Source: Pseudomonadota bacterium (lineage in GTDB: Bacteria > Pseudomonadota > Gammaproteobacteria > UBA9214). From it: DNA of 64,000 bases. The translations under genes were made by a program, and so were the position numbers. The notes below the pieces were generated by a model, which was not told the origin of the DNA, did not search any database, and saw only the letters and a program-made list of their open reading frames with translations. Every line of letters starts with the position of its first letter. Position 1 is the first letter of the stretch. Shown piece after piece: positions 1 to 8,081 of this stretch. The stretch is from NCBI GenBank assembly GCA_041395565.1, contig JAWLAI010000003.1, positions 186,001 through 250,000 on the forward strand. The letters run 5' to 3'.

Positions 1-328
1 CGACGTAGGCCAGTACGACGTAATGCGTGGTCACGCCCGCAACCTCCGCGAAGTTGGTGTCGTAGAAATGTTCGTACACGCCGGCAAAGCGCACATCGCT
101 CATGCCGAGGGCGCTGCCGAGTTCGTCCGCCGAGATGCGTGCCAGCGCCTGTGCCAGCGTTTCATTCTTGCGGATGCTTCCGCCCGGCACGAACCAGGTG
201 CCCCGCGCCGGCTCGTTCACGCGCCGGCCGACCAGGATGCGCCCGGCGCGGTCGTGGACGATGAGATCGATGGACACCAGCGGCGTGTTGCGCACGACCT
301 CCAGGAAGGCTTCCTTGCTGCGCTTCAT
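1..328 (-). CDS. Nudix hydrolase, GDP-mannose mannosyl hydrolase-like (partial)
   Basis: The first 109 residues are present and the C-terminus lies beyond the window edge. The start is the ATG at 328, reading MKRSKEAFLEVV. Residues 17-49 form the first strands of a Nudix fold. The segment from G50 to G71 (GGSIRKNETLAQ, then ISADELG) matches the altered Nudix box of the GDP-mannose mannosyl hydrolase (Gmm/WcaH) group, which keeps G-x5-E-T-L but departs from the usual REUxEE end. The family removes mannose or glucose from GDP-sugars. No sugar-nucleotide genes are visible nearby, so the substrate is inferred from the Nudix-box variant only. Confidence 0.8.
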   Translation of the reverse strand, partial: MKRSKEAFLEVVRNTPLVSIDLIVHDRAGRILVGRRVNEPARGTWFVPGGSIRKNETLAQALARISADELGSALGMSDVRFAGVYEHFYDTNFAEVAGVTTHYVVLAYV

Positions 329-344
329 GTGTGGGTCACCTGAC

Positions 345-764
345 TTATTCCTTCGGCGTGATGGCGGGAGGGGCACGGTCGCTGGCCGCGGTGGCGGATG
401 CCTCCAGGTCTTCATAGATCGCGGTGCTGAAGCGGGGTGTGCAGATGGCCAGGAACACGAGGTCGTCCGCGCCGGTATTGGCAATGCGCTGCCGGCACAG
501 TGGCGGAATCAGCACGACGTCGCCAGGGCCGACCGCACGCGGCGCCAGTGCGCCGATCTCGACAAGACCCGTGCCGCTGAGGATGCAGTAGCGCTCGGTG
601 GTGTCGCGCAGCCGGTGCCAGCGCGTCGTGACACCGGGCTGCACCCGGGCGCGCGCGATGGACAGCAGCGGGTCTGCGTCACTGTTGGACAGCTCGGTGA
701 TATAACACTGTTCGTCGGTGAGGAACTCGGTGGCCGGGTCATGTTTTCTGATCGAGGCTTGCAT
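345..764 (-). CDS. Small cupin-domain protein
   Basis: A 139-residue single-domain protein, cytosolic by the absence of a signal peptide. Residues 40-110 show the cupin pattern: VQPGVTTRWHRL, then ERYCILSGTG, then GPGDVVLIPP. One metal-binding histidine (WHRL) and the glutamate of TERYCIL are visible. The second-motif histidine is less clear, since CRQRIANTG stands where family members often have an H. Cupins include oxygenases, isomerases and non-enzymatic sensors, so no reaction is assigned. An AGGA ribosome site lies about 6 nt before the ATG at 764. The neighbouring Nudix gene begins 17 nt past the stop codon, in the same direction, so the two may be cotranscribed. Confidence 0.75.
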   Translation of the reverse strand: MQASIRKHDPATEFLTDEQCYITELSNSDADPLLSIARARVQPGVTTRWHRLRDTTERYCILSGTGLVEIGALAPRAVGPGDVVLIPPLCRQRIANTGADDLVFLAICTPRFSTAIYEDLEASATAASDRAPPAITPKE

Positions 765-1072
765 CGGTCATCCTGTTGGTCAAGTGTCCGGGCCGACAGC
801 TTCCGCAAACGGTCCTGCGGTGGCAACCTGTCCGCGGCGGGCATGCTGTGCTGGCGGGAGGGCATGAGAGCGACGGCGAGTCAGTTCCGTTGCGGCGATA
901 CAGCTATAAATACAGAGTTTGTGCAGCGCGTCAACCGGAACGATCCCGGGCCGCCGCTCCCCGGCGCGAGTCGCGCAATGTGCGCATGCATCGGGCTGTC
1001 GCTGCTGGTCGTGGCTGAAGGCACCGATGCACATGTTCAAAACGGCCACACACCAGTAACGACAGCAGGCAC
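765..1072. other. Intergenic stretch without a recognised gene
   Basis: About 300 bp between the cupin and the HNH gene, both on the minus strand. Open frames here are short and have neither a convincing ribosome site nor a family resemblance. It presumably holds the cupin promoter. No clear terminator is seen. Confidence 0.5.
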
Positions 1073-1579
1073 TCAGAGGGCATAGGACACGCTGTCATCG
1101 GTGATGACGATGCTGCCCGTGTCCACGAGTCGCTGTACCAATGCCTTCAGTTCGGATTCCGGCAGCCCGGTGGGAAACAGCGCGGCAATGGTCGTCTTCA
1201 GCGTTTCGACGCGGCGCGGTCTTGAGTGGCCCCGCAGCCTGAGGTTGGCGATGACCATGCCCAGCCTTTCCTCCATGCTGTGGGATTTTTTCGGTACCGT
1301 CGCTGTTGTCCCGGCCACTTTCCTGCCGGCGCCGTTGGGGCATTTGAACCGACCTTGCTGGTTCATGACCACCCTGACCTTTTCCTTCAGCGACATGCTG
1401 CCGAGCAGGGCGTTAACGGCCTTGCAACAAACCACACAGTTTCCGTCGCTGTTGCTGCCGCCCTTCGCGCTCGCCACCAGGTGCTCGACGCTCGCATCGC
1501 TCTGCGCCAACACGCTGTCGCAGAAGAAGCAACGCCCGCCCTGCGCGAACAGCAACCTGTCGATTTGTTTCGTTGGCAT
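1073..1579 (-). CDS. HNH-type nuclease with a C-terminal winged-helix-like domain
   Basis: A 168-residue protein. The ATG at 1579 (MPTKQIDRLL) is chosen because GGAGG lies 8 nt upstream. Residues 15-60 show a zinc-supported HNH arrangement: C17 and C20 (CFFC), VEH with H33, asparagines in GGSNSDGN, then C48, C51 and C52 followed by KAVNALLG. Family members with this pattern are DNA endonucleases or their relatives. The last 70 residues (SMEERLGMVIANLRL onward) are predicted helical with a final beta hairpin, resembling a small winged helix; that is an inference. It stands alone, upstream of a DUF2130 gene remnant and without a methylase, so it does not look like a simple restriction-modification pair. 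Confidence 0.65.
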   Translation of the reverse strand: MPTKQIDRLLFAQGGRCFFCDSVLAQSDASVEHLVASAKGGSNSDGNCVVCCKAVNALLGSMSLKEKVRVVMNQQGRFKCPNGAGRKVAGTTATVPKKSHSMEERLGMVIANLRLRGHSRPRRVETLKTTIAALFPTGLPESELKALVQRLVDTGSIVITDDSVSYAL

Positions 1580-1718
1580 GGGAAATCCCTCCAATCCGGC
1601 TGCGATCCATAGCGCCTCAAGGCCGCTATCGGCCGCGCTTGCGGCCGCATTAGCGGATCACGCGCGGGAATTGCCCTGTGCCGTGCTGACGGTGAGATGA
1701 GCCGATGCAGCCGTTGCT

Positions 1719-2015
1719 TCATTCGGCGGTATCATCCGCCTCATCCTGTTGCAGCTCCAGCAAGGGAACGGATTGCACCGCGCTGCCGGCGATGCCGCGG
1801 ATCGAGTGGTACATGTGGTTGGTGTTCAGCAGCACTTTCTGGATCTGCTTCTCGCGTTTCTTCCAGATACCCTGCATGGAGCGCTTCTCCGACTCCAGCT
1901 CGGCCTGCATCTGCGTGAAGCCCTCGACGATCGCCTCCACCTGCATGCGGAATTCGTTGCCGGTGAGAAAATCATAGAGCATGCCCATCATCTCGCCCTT
2001 GTTTTCCTGTGTGAA
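1719..2015 (-). pseudogene. DUF2130 C-terminal remnant
   Basis: The frame reads FTQENKGEMMGMLYDFLTGN and continues through FRMQVEAIVEGFTQMQ and KKREKQIQKVLLN to the stop at 1719. This matches the conserved C-terminal end of DUF2130 proteins, normally over 400 residues long. An in-frame TGA lies at 2016-2018, so only about 98 residues survive. A start at 1991 could yield a 90-residue protein, but homology runs upstream of it (ENKGE), which favours a truncated gene. A complete DUF2130 gene of different sequence begins just beyond, on the same strand. Either a second copy was largely deleted or the two are pieces of a rearranged pair. Confidence 0.75.
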
Positions 2016-2064
2016 TCAATCGAGTCAGACTCGATGAATTTCGTTTGACACTATTATTCACCAA

Positions 2065-3474
2065 TTATTCCTTATCGGAGGGTTCTGAATTTTTGAACTC
2101 CTCAAACTTGGCCGCCATCGTAGGATTGCGCCTGGTCAGCTTCTTGATTGTTACGTCCTGCGCCTTGTCATTTGCAAGACGAAGGTTCCGATCAGCTCCA
2201 AGCAGGGCGTCCCTGGTCTTCTGCAGGTGGTCGATTGATTTATCGATCTCTTCGATTGCTGTTTGAAAGCGTCTGGAAGCAAGGTCATAGTTCCTTGCAA
2301 ATGCAGTCTTGAATGTTTCTAGGTCGTTTTCGAAGTTTGTTATGTCGATACTCTGCTCCTTAACGAGCGCAAGCTCTTTCTTGTATTCTAGCGATTTCAT
2401 CGCTGCGTTCCGCAGCAGCGTAATGATCGGAATAAAGAACTGTGGCCGAACGATGTACATCTTCGGGTAGCGATGAAACGTGTCAACAATTCCCGTGTTG
2501 TAGAGCTCATTGTCGGGCTCGAGCAGGGAGACCAGCACCGCGTACTCGCATCCCTTCTCTGTACGATCCTTGTCCAGTTCCTTCAGAAAGTCCTCGTTCT
2601 TTTTTTTCGTTGCGGTACCGTCATTTTCGTTCTTCATTTCGAACATGATTGAAACGATCTCGGTGTTGGCTTCATCCGTGTCGCGAAATATGTAGTCACC
2701 CTTGCTACCTGTTCGTGCGTCATTATCCTTCTCGAAATATGCCCTCGGAAATGCCGTGGCGCGAATGCGGTTAAACTCGGTCTCGCAGTGCTGTTCAAGG
2801 GTTTCGCCAACCATCTTTGTTGACAGGCGGGCCTTCATGTCCCGTAGGCGCTCGATCGCGTCATCGCGATCCTTTATCTGCGTCTCGTACTTGTCCTTCA
2901 GTGATTTCTCAGCGAGACGTTTTTCAAGCTCCACTCGCTCAAGGCTGTTCCTGAGTCCGTCGCGTTCCTTCTCGACAGCGCTTACTGCGTCGGTGATCGC
3001 GAGTTTTTGCGCAACCTCGCTGGCGCCGAGCCTGGCCTTCAAGTCCTGGATCTCGGAGTCTTTCTTCGCGGCAACCTCCTGCAGTTCCCTGGAGAGCCGC
3101 GTGTCGGCAAGTTCGGTAGCGGCCTGCTTGTCGCGCTTTGCCTGTTCAAGTTCGCTGGCAAGCGCGTCGCGTTCCTTTTCCACGATACTTCGAGCCTCGG
3201 CCACGGCAAGTTTCTGTGCGACCTCGCCGGCATCAAGTCTTGCCTTCAGGCTCTGGATTTCGGCTTCCCTGGCTGCGGCAGCCTTCTGCATCTCGATGCT
3301 GACCTTGTTCCTGGCGAGCTCAACTGCATTACGCTTGTCCTGCTCTGCCAGCTCAAGCCGCTCGTGCAACTGTTGCTCAAACTCGACGTCGCGGACCTGC
3401 TTGAGAATATCCGCATACCCCGCTTCGTCAATTTTGAATGCTTTTCCGCAGTGCGGGCAGATGATTTCGTGCAC
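2065..3474 (-). CDS. DUF2130 family coiled-coil protein
   Basis: A 469-residue protein of unknown function. The GTG at 3474 is preferred: GGAG stands 8 nt upstream and the frame then opens with HEIICPHCGKAF, the usual DUF2130 N-terminus with a CxxC pair. Residues about 30-215 form a long charged coiled coil that contains a 69-residue tandem duplication (EIQSLKARL near 72, EIQDLKARL near 141). Residues 215-395 are the conserved DUF2130 domain. They include GDYIF (D260) and FEMKNEN (E279, K281), a D...ExK spacing like that of PD-(D/E)XK nucleases; this likeness is an inference. Base composition looks more AT-rich than the housekeeping genes. It follows the TfoX-like gene by 11 nt, suggesting cotranscription. 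Confidence 0.8.
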   Translation of the reverse strand: MHEIICPHCGKAFKIDEAGYADILKQVRDVEFEQQLHERLELAEQDKRNAVELARNKVSIEMQKAAAAREAEIQSLKARLDAGEVAQKLAVAEARSIVEKERDALASELEQAKRDKQAATELADTRLSRELQEVAAKKDSEIQDLKARLGASEVAQKLAITDAVSAVEKERDGLRNSLERVELEKRLAEKSLKDKYETQIKDRDDAIERLRDMKARLSTKMVGETLEQHCETEFNRIRATAFPRAYFEKDNDARTGSKGDYIFRDTDEANTEIVSIMFEMKNENDGTATKKKNEDFLKELDKDRTEKGCEYAVLVSLLEPDNELYNTGIVDTFHRYPKMYIVRPQFFIPIITLLRNAAMKSLEYKKELALVKEQSIDITNFENDLETFKTAFARNYDLASRRFQTAIEEIDKSIDHLQKTRDALLGADRNLRLANDKAQDVTIKKLTRRNPTMAAKFEEFKNSEPSDKE

Positions 3475-3485
3475 CAGTAATTCTC

Positions 3486-3830
3486 CTATGATTTTTGAGA
3501 AAGCCCCGGCTTCATCCCCCGCAAGGCGGCCTCGAACGCCAGGACAGCCCAATCCCTGGCCGTGCCGGGGTCGTCGAAGATCGCCTCCGGGGCCATATAG
3601 TAGGACAGCGCCACCTGCTTGCCGCCACGCGCGTACTCGAATGGCCGCAGGCCCAGCCGGGTAAACGCCGCGACCGATTGCGCGTCGGCCTTGAGGTACA
3701 GCACGTCATCCGCCACGAGCGCGAACATCAGGTCGGCATGATAGATCCCGTAGCCACCGAACATCCGTTTGGCATGTACGGGTCCGAAGTGTGCGAACAC
3801 TTCGGATAAGTTATCAACGAATTCGCTCAT
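3486..3830 (-). CDS. TfoX N-terminal domain protein
   Basis: A 114-residue protein that starts at the ATG at 3830 (MSEFVDNLSEVF). It matches the TfoX_N domain along its length: KRMFGGYGIY, then FALVADDVLYLKAD, then YEYARGGKQ-like (FEYARGGKQVALSYY) and the helical tail RDWAVLAFEAAL. TfoX/Sxy of Haemophilus and E. coli promotes competence-gene expression with CRP, but single-domain TfoX_N proteins are widespread and mostly uncharacterised, so a competence role is not shown. The frame upstream of 3830 is open but bears no homology. It is the first gene of a likely two-gene unit with the DUF2130 gene. Confidence 0.8.
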   Translation of the reverse strand: MSEFVDNLSEVFAHFGPVHAKRMFGGYGIYHADLMFALVADDVLYLKADAQSVAAFTRLGLRPFEYARGGKQVALSYYMAPEAIFDDPGTARDWAVLAFEAALRGMKPGLSQKS

Positions 3831-4013
3831 GCGCGGGCATGACGGGGTAGGCTTGTGCGCAAGCCGTTCCTGCGGGGCTGTGGCGGGGTCGTGGCATGTA
3901 GCAGAGGGAGAATTGAAAATTCTCTGTGCGCACCGTGGCAATCATATTTTTAGCGCCCTTGCGTCTTGGCGCGAAACAGCCAATCGCTGCGTTTCCGTGC
4001 GTGCCAACGCGTT

Positions 4014-5057
4014 TCAATCCTGCCGTAAGCCCTTGATGCTTTCCGCGACTGCCGCGTACTCGAACGCATCCGAGAAGAACCGGGATGCGTCCAGCCCGTG
4101 CTGCATGAACAGATCATGCCCCGCGTGCACCATCACCGGCGGCCCGCTCATGTACACATCGTACCTGGACAGGTCGGGATAGTGCCGGATCACCTCGTCG
4201 GTCACGAACCCAGTCGCACCCTGCCAGTCATCGCCCGCCTGCGGCTCCGACAGCACCGGCGTATAATTGAAGTTCGGGTGGTCCTGCAGCCACTGCTGCG
4301 GCAGGGCATCGAGATACAGATCGCGCTGCGCACGCACGCCCCAGAACAGATGCAGCGGCTTATCGATGCCGGTCTCGAAGGCGTGTTCCAGGATGCCCTT
4401 GATGGGCGCGAAGCCGGTGCCGCCGCCGATCAGGATGGCCGGGCGGTTGGATTCCTCGCGCAGGAAGAAGGTGCCGAGCGGGCCGCGGATGCGCCACATG
4501 GCCTTGGCCTTCATGCTGTGAAAGACCTGCTCGGTGAACAGGCCGCCCTCGACATGGCGGATGTGCAGCTCAATGAATTCGTCGTCGTGCGGCGCGTTGG
4601 CGATGGAGAAGGCGCGCGGTTCGTGATCCTTGATCAGCACGTCGATGTACTGGCCGGCGAGGAACTGCATGCGGTCGTTGGCCGGCAGCTTGAGATAGAT
4701 GCGGATCACGTCGTGCGCCAGGTGCTCGAGCTTCTCCACCCGGCACGGCAGGGTCTTGACCTCGATGTCGCGCGCGGCATCGACCTCGCGCACCGCGATC
4801 TGCAGGTCGCTGGTGGCCCGTGCCTGGCAGAACAGTGCCTTGCCGGCCATGGCATCCGCCTCACCCAGCGCCGGCGGGTTGCCGTCCGGGTAGCTGACCG
4901 TGCCGCTCGCCACCGTGCCCATGCACGCGCCGCAGGCGCCGTTGCGGCAGCCATATGGCAGAATGATGCCCTGACGCAGCGCGGCATCCAGCACGCGCTC
5001 ACCGTCCTCGACGGTGAATGTGTGGCCGCTGGACTGGATGGTGACACGGTAGGCCAT
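4014..5057 (-). CDS. [2Fe-2S] ferredoxin-flavin oxidoreductase, AscD-like
   Basis: A 347-residue protein starting at the ATG at 5057 (MAYRVTIQSSG). An N-terminal plant-type ferredoxin domain carries C37, C42, C45 and C77 (YGCRNGACGACM, then LFCQ). Next comes an FAD-binding barrel with RAFSIANAP, then an NAD-binding domain with IGGGTGFAPIKG and YMSGPPVMV. The architecture equals CDP-6-deoxy-delta-3,4-glucoseen reductase (AscD/E3), which passes NADH electrons through FAD and an iron-sulfur cluster. No dideoxysugar genes lie nearby, so it more likely serves as a general NADH-ferredoxin reductase for an unidentified partner. The closely spaced start of the gene at 5104 makes the two divergent. 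Confidence 0.85.
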   Translation of the reverse strand: MAYRVTIQSSGHTFTVEDGERVLDAALRQGIILPYGCRNGACGACMGTVASGTVSYPDGNPPALGEADAMAGKALFCQARATSDLQIAVREVDAARDIEVKTLPCRVEKLEHLAHDVIRIYLKLPANDRMQFLAGQYIDVLIKDHEPRAFSIANAPHDDEFIELHIRHVEGGLFTEQVFHSMKAKAMWRIRGPLGTFFLREESNRPAILIGGGTGFAPIKGILEHAFETGIDKPLHLFWGVRAQRDLYLDALPQQWLQDHPNFNYTPVLSEPQAGDDWQGATGFVTDEVIRHYPDLSRYDVYMSGPPVMVHAGHDLFMQHGLDASRFFSDAFEYAAVAESIKGLRQD

Positions 5058-5103
5058 GGGCTTGATCGGGAGTGAAACGGGCTGGCATTGTCGCTGATTT
5101 GGT

Positions 5104-5997
5104 ATGGAAGATAAACCGGATAAACCTGTGCTTATCGTGGGTTGCGGCGATATCGGCCGGCGCGTGGCTGTCCTGCTGCAGGCAGCCGGAGCGCGCGTGA
5201 TCGGGCTGGTGCACAGCCGCAGGAGCGCGCAGGCGCTGACCGATGCGGGCATCGACGCGCTGGTGCGCGACCTCGACGCCGACCTGCCGCTGTTCGCCGC
5301 CGGCAGCCGCGACGTGTTCTATTTCGCGCCGCCGCCCGGTACGGGCGCGACCGACCCACGCATGACGCGCGTGCTGGCGGCGTTCGCTGTACCGCCGCGG
5401 CGCATCGTCTATATCAGCACCAGTGCGGTCTACGGCGACTGCGCCGGGGCTTGGATCGACGAGAACCATCCTGTCGCGCCGACCACGGCGCGTGGCCGGC
5501 GCCGGCTGGATGCCGAGCGGCAGCTTGCGGCCTGGGCCGGCGCGCACGGGGTCGAGTGGATGATCCTGCGCGTACCGGGCATCTACGGCCCGGGCAAGCT
5601 GCCGCTGGAACGGTTACGCCAGGGATTACCGGTGTTGCGCGCGGACCAGGCGCCGTATACCAACCGCATCCACGCCGATGATCTCGCGGCCATCTGCATC
5701 GCGGCCATGACCGCGACGCGAGCCGATACCGTCTACAACGTCAGCGACGGCCATCCCAGCAACATGACCGATTACTTCTTCCGCGTCGCCGACGCCGCCG
5801 GACTGCCGCGTCCGCCGGTGGTCGATCGCGCGCAGGCGGAGGCCGTGCTGAGTGCGGGCATGCTCTCCTTCCTCAACGACTCGCGCCGCATGCACAACGA
5901 CAAGCTGCTGAAGGAACTGGATATAACCCTGCAATACCCGGATCTGGACAGCGGACTGGCCGCTTGTTTCGGGGCACGGGCGAATGCCGGAGATTAG
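5104..5997 (+). CDS. NAD-dependent epimerase/dehydratase family protein (extended SDR)
   Basis: A 297-residue cytosolic protein. The N-terminal Rossmann fold shows PVLIVGCGDIGRRVA (residues 8-22). A serine-threonine stretch VYISTSAVYGD follows, then an extended-SDR active-site region in which the usual YxxxK is not evident: RRRLDAERQLAAW stands in its place. VPGIYGPGKLPLERL and RIHADDLAAI match the substrate-domain signature of YeeZ-type sugar-epimerase homologues. Members of this group are often annotated as NAD(P)-binding proteins without a known substrate, and the absent YxxxK suggests that classic dehydrogenase chemistry is not used. It is transcribed divergently from the AscD-like gene across a 46-bp gap. 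Confidence 0.75.
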   Translation: MEDKPDKPVLIVGCGDIGRRVAVLLQAAGARVIGLVHSRRSAQALTDAGIDALVRDLDADLPLFAAGSRDVFYFAPPPGTGATDPRMTRVLAAFAVPPRRIVYISTSAVYGDCAGAWIDENHPVAPTTARGRRRLDAERQLAAWAGAHGVEWMILRVPGIYGPGKLPLERLRQGLPVLRADQAPYTNRIHADDLAAICIAAMTATRADTVYNVSDGHPSNMTDYFFRVADAAGLPRPPVVDRAQAEAVLSAGMLSFLNDSRRMHNDKLLKELDITLQYPDLDSGLAACFGARANAGD

Positions 5998-6064
5998 CGC
6001 ATGGCGGCGAACGGCGTTATCCTCCGGTAACAGCTCGATAGAATAAAAAAGGGAGGACTGCATC

Positions 6065-6889
6065 ATGTCTCGATATGTCACATTGATCCTGCTACTGCTG
6101 ACACCATTCGGCAAGGTCTGGTCGCTGCCGGTGAGCGCACTGCCCGGGCAGTTGCAGGACTGCATGTTTTCGAACTTCACATGTGTCGTTGGCTTAACAG
6201 CACCCGTCTTTTCGACCGGCAATATGGAGGCTTACTTCTACATTGACCTGAGTTCAGGAGCGGATACGACGGGCTATGCGTTGCGCTACACGCTCACGCC
6301 GCCTTCAGGCAGGTATTCGTTCGATCAGCAGCTGCTACCCTTTGCGGGTGATGTCTGGCTGACGGTGCAGGATACCTACGATCTTGCCGGTGATTCCAAC
6401 CGGATAACCATCTACACCGATACCGTAAGCCCGCAGCCCACGAATCTGCTGTTCGGCGACAGCAACGGGCTGGATATCGCGATCGATCTGACCAATGACG
6501 CTTTACTGAGCGGGGCTGGCGCCGAGCGCACCTTTTTCATCGATTCAAATTTCAACTCAGAGATACAAGGCAATATGAGGTTGCTGGGTGACTTCGGCCA
6601 GGATGCCCTATCGCTCTGCCTGGCAGCAGGGTGCGGGTCCAGTGCCGTGCTCAACCTGATCTATCTGCAATACCAGGACCTGGGCAACGGCCAGGCGCAG
6701 CTGTTCTTCAACCCGAATGATCCGCGTGCGCTCCTGTATGAGATCGTGACAGGATACGATGAAGCGCCTGAAAACGGCGGCAGCCTGGATAGCCAGTCCT
6801 TCTACGTGGTGCCGTTGCCGGCGCCGGTCTGGCTGATGCTGTCAGGCCTGGCTGTTCTGGGCGGCACGGTTCGGCGCGTCAGCGGCTGA
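6065..6889 (+). CDS. Exported protein with a VPLPA-type PEP-CTERM sorting tail
   Basis: A 274-residue protein. GGGAGG stands 8 nt before the ATG at 6065. Residues 1-20 are a signal peptide (MSRYVTLILLLLTPFG). The mature part has no recognised domain and is rich in D, N, S and T. The C-terminus reads VPLPAPVWLMLSGLAVLGG followed by a basic end, the tripartite pattern (motif, membrane span, positive tail) of exosortase substrates. Such proteins are exported, processed at the motif and linked to the extracellular matrix. No exosortase gene is in the window. The stop codon overlaps the convergent xthA gene by 11 bp. Confidence 0.8.
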   Translation: MSRYVTLILLLLTPFGKVWSLPVSALPGQLQDCMFSNFTCVVGLTAPVFSTGNMEAYFYIDLSSGADTTGYALRYTLTPPSGRYSFDQQLLPFAGDVWLTVQDTYDLAGDSNRITIYTDTVSPQPTNLLFGDSNGLDIAIDLTNDALLSGAGAERTFFIDSNFNSEIQGNMRLLGDFGQDALSLCLAAGCGSSAVLNLIYLQYQDLGNGQAQLFFNPNDPRALLYEIVTGYDEAPENGGSLDSQSFYVVPLPAPVWLMLSGLAVLGGTVRRVSG

Positions 6890-7646
6890 ATTCGGCAACC
6901 ACGGGCGTGTGGTCGGAGGGTCGCTCCAGGCGGCGCGGTCCCTTGTCGATCGTGCAGGCCGTGCATTTCTCCGCCAGGGCCCGGCTCGCCAGGATCAGGT
7001 CGATGCGCAACCCCATGTTGCGGCGGAACGCCGCGGCACGGTAGTCCCACCAGCTGAAACTCTGCTCCTCCTGCTCGAAGCGGCGGAACACGTCGGCCAG
7101 CCCCAGGTCGAGGATCTTCTGCAGTGCCTCGCGCTCGGGCGTACTGCACAGGATACGTTCGCGCCAGGCCTCGGGGTCGTGCACGTCGCGGTCCTCGGGG
7201 GCGATGTTGAAATCGCCCAGCGCGATGAAGCGCGAGTGTGTTTCGAGCTGCGCGCGGATATGTTCGGCCACCCGCCCGAGCCAGTGCAGCTTGTAGTCGT
7301 ACTTCACACTGCCAACCGCCTCGCCGTTGACCACGTACAGGTTCAGGATACGCACACCACCGATACTCGCACCGAGAATGCGCCGCTGCGGATCGTCCAG
7401 CCCGGGGATATCGGTGATGATCGCGTCGGCTTCCTCACGACTCAGGATGGCGACGCCGTTGTAGGTTTTCTGCCCCGAGTACACGACGTGATAGCCGGCC
7501 GCGCGGATGTCCTCGGCCGGGAAGTTCTCGTCGGTGAGCTTGGTCTCCTGCAGGCACAGGATGTCGGGCTGCGCCGTCGCGACCCAGTCGAGCACCTGCG
7601 GCAGGCGTACCTTGAGCGAGTTGACGTTCCAGGTGGCGATTTTCAT
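6879..7646 (-). CDS. xthA: Exodeoxyribonuclease III
   Basis: A 255-residue member of the exonuclease III/AP endonuclease family, which cleaves DNA at abasic sites and degrades 3' ends during base excision repair. The opening MKIATWNVNSLKVR, LQETKL (E34), GDFNIAPEDRD, and the final SDHTPV with H246 supply the metal and catalytic residues. Length is normal. The start ATG at 7646 is preceded by AGGAG at a short spacing of 4-5 nt. That ribosome site abuts the 30-bp inverted repeat that bounds the GxxExxY cassette, so the insertion reaches into the xthA leader. Confidence 0.95.
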   Translation of the reverse strand: MKIATWNVNSLKVRLPQVLDWVATAQPDILCLQETKLTDENFPAEDIRAAGYHVVYSGQKTYNGVAILSREEADAIITDIPGLDDPQRRILGASIGGVRILNLYVVNGEAVGSVKYDYKLHWLGRVAEHIRAQLETHSRFIALGDFNIAPEDRDVHDPEAWRERILCSTPEREALQKILDLGLADVFRRFEQEEQSFSWWDYRAAAFRRNMGLRIDLILASRALAEKCTACTIDKGPRRLERPSDHTPVVAEFSR

Positions 7647-7652
7647 TTTTCT

Positions 7653-7682
7653 CCTCGCGCAGAGACGCAGAGGGGCGCAGAG
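7653..7682. repeat. Left inverted repeat flanking the GxxExxY gene
   Basis: A 30-bp sequence beginning CCTCGCGCAGAGACGCAGAG. It matches the reverse complement of 8181-8210 at 25 of 30 positions, with the outer ten bases identical. It lies directly between the xthA start and the GxxExxY stop. Confidence 0.75.
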
Positions 7683-7709
7683 ATACGCTGAGCTAAAAAG
7701 GCCATTGTC

Positions 7710-8081
7710 TTATAATCCGTTTGCCAATCTCGTGCGGACATTCTTGATCAGGTCGGTGTTGAAGTTTATCAGAAGCCCTGGTTGATAACCCGAGCGCCAC
7801 AGATATGTCAGCAGTTGTTGCTTGTGGACGTTCGTGATTGCATCGGCTGCCTGAAGCTCGACGATCACCCTGTTTCCTATCAGCATGAGCGCATTCGGTA
7901 TCACAAGGCGCTTGTATGCTACGGCCGGCGCTGTCTGCCTTGTGATGGCAAGTTTCCGCTCCCGCAGTTCGTGGACCAACGCCGCTTCGTAAACGGATTC
8001 GAGCAATCCAGGCCCAAGGATGGAATGCACTTCACACGCGGCGTCGACAATGGCGCCGGATAACCTGCTTTCACTCAGCAT
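7710..8081 (-). CDS. GxxExxY family protein with a degenerate nuclease site
   Basis: A 123-residue protein with the family signature GLLESVY (G25, E28, Y31). GxxExxY proteins fall in the PD-(D/E)XK nuclease superfamily, whose usual core is an Asp followed by E-x-K (as in DxxVxxxVVVELK). Here the corresponding stretch reads IPNALMLIGNRVIVELQAAD: the Asp is missing, a few residues seem deleted, and the Lys is Gln (E75-L-Q77). Catalysis is therefore doubtful. The C-terminal HKQQLLTYLW and GLLINFN are conserved. The gene sits alone between two 30-bp inverted repeats, between xthA and prlC, in a segment that looks less GC-rich than its neighbours. Confidence 0.85.
   Translation of the reverse strand: MLSESRLSGAIVDAACEVHSILGPGLLESVYEAALVHELRERKLAITRQTAPAVAYKRLVIPNALMLIGNRVIVELQAADAITNVHKQQLLTYLWRSGYQPGLLINFNTDLIKNVRTRLANGL

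Noticed and set aside
1..4000. A complete restriction-modification or CRISPR system around the HNH and DUF2130 genes
   Set aside because: No methylase, specificity subunit, cas gene or repeat-spacer array is present.
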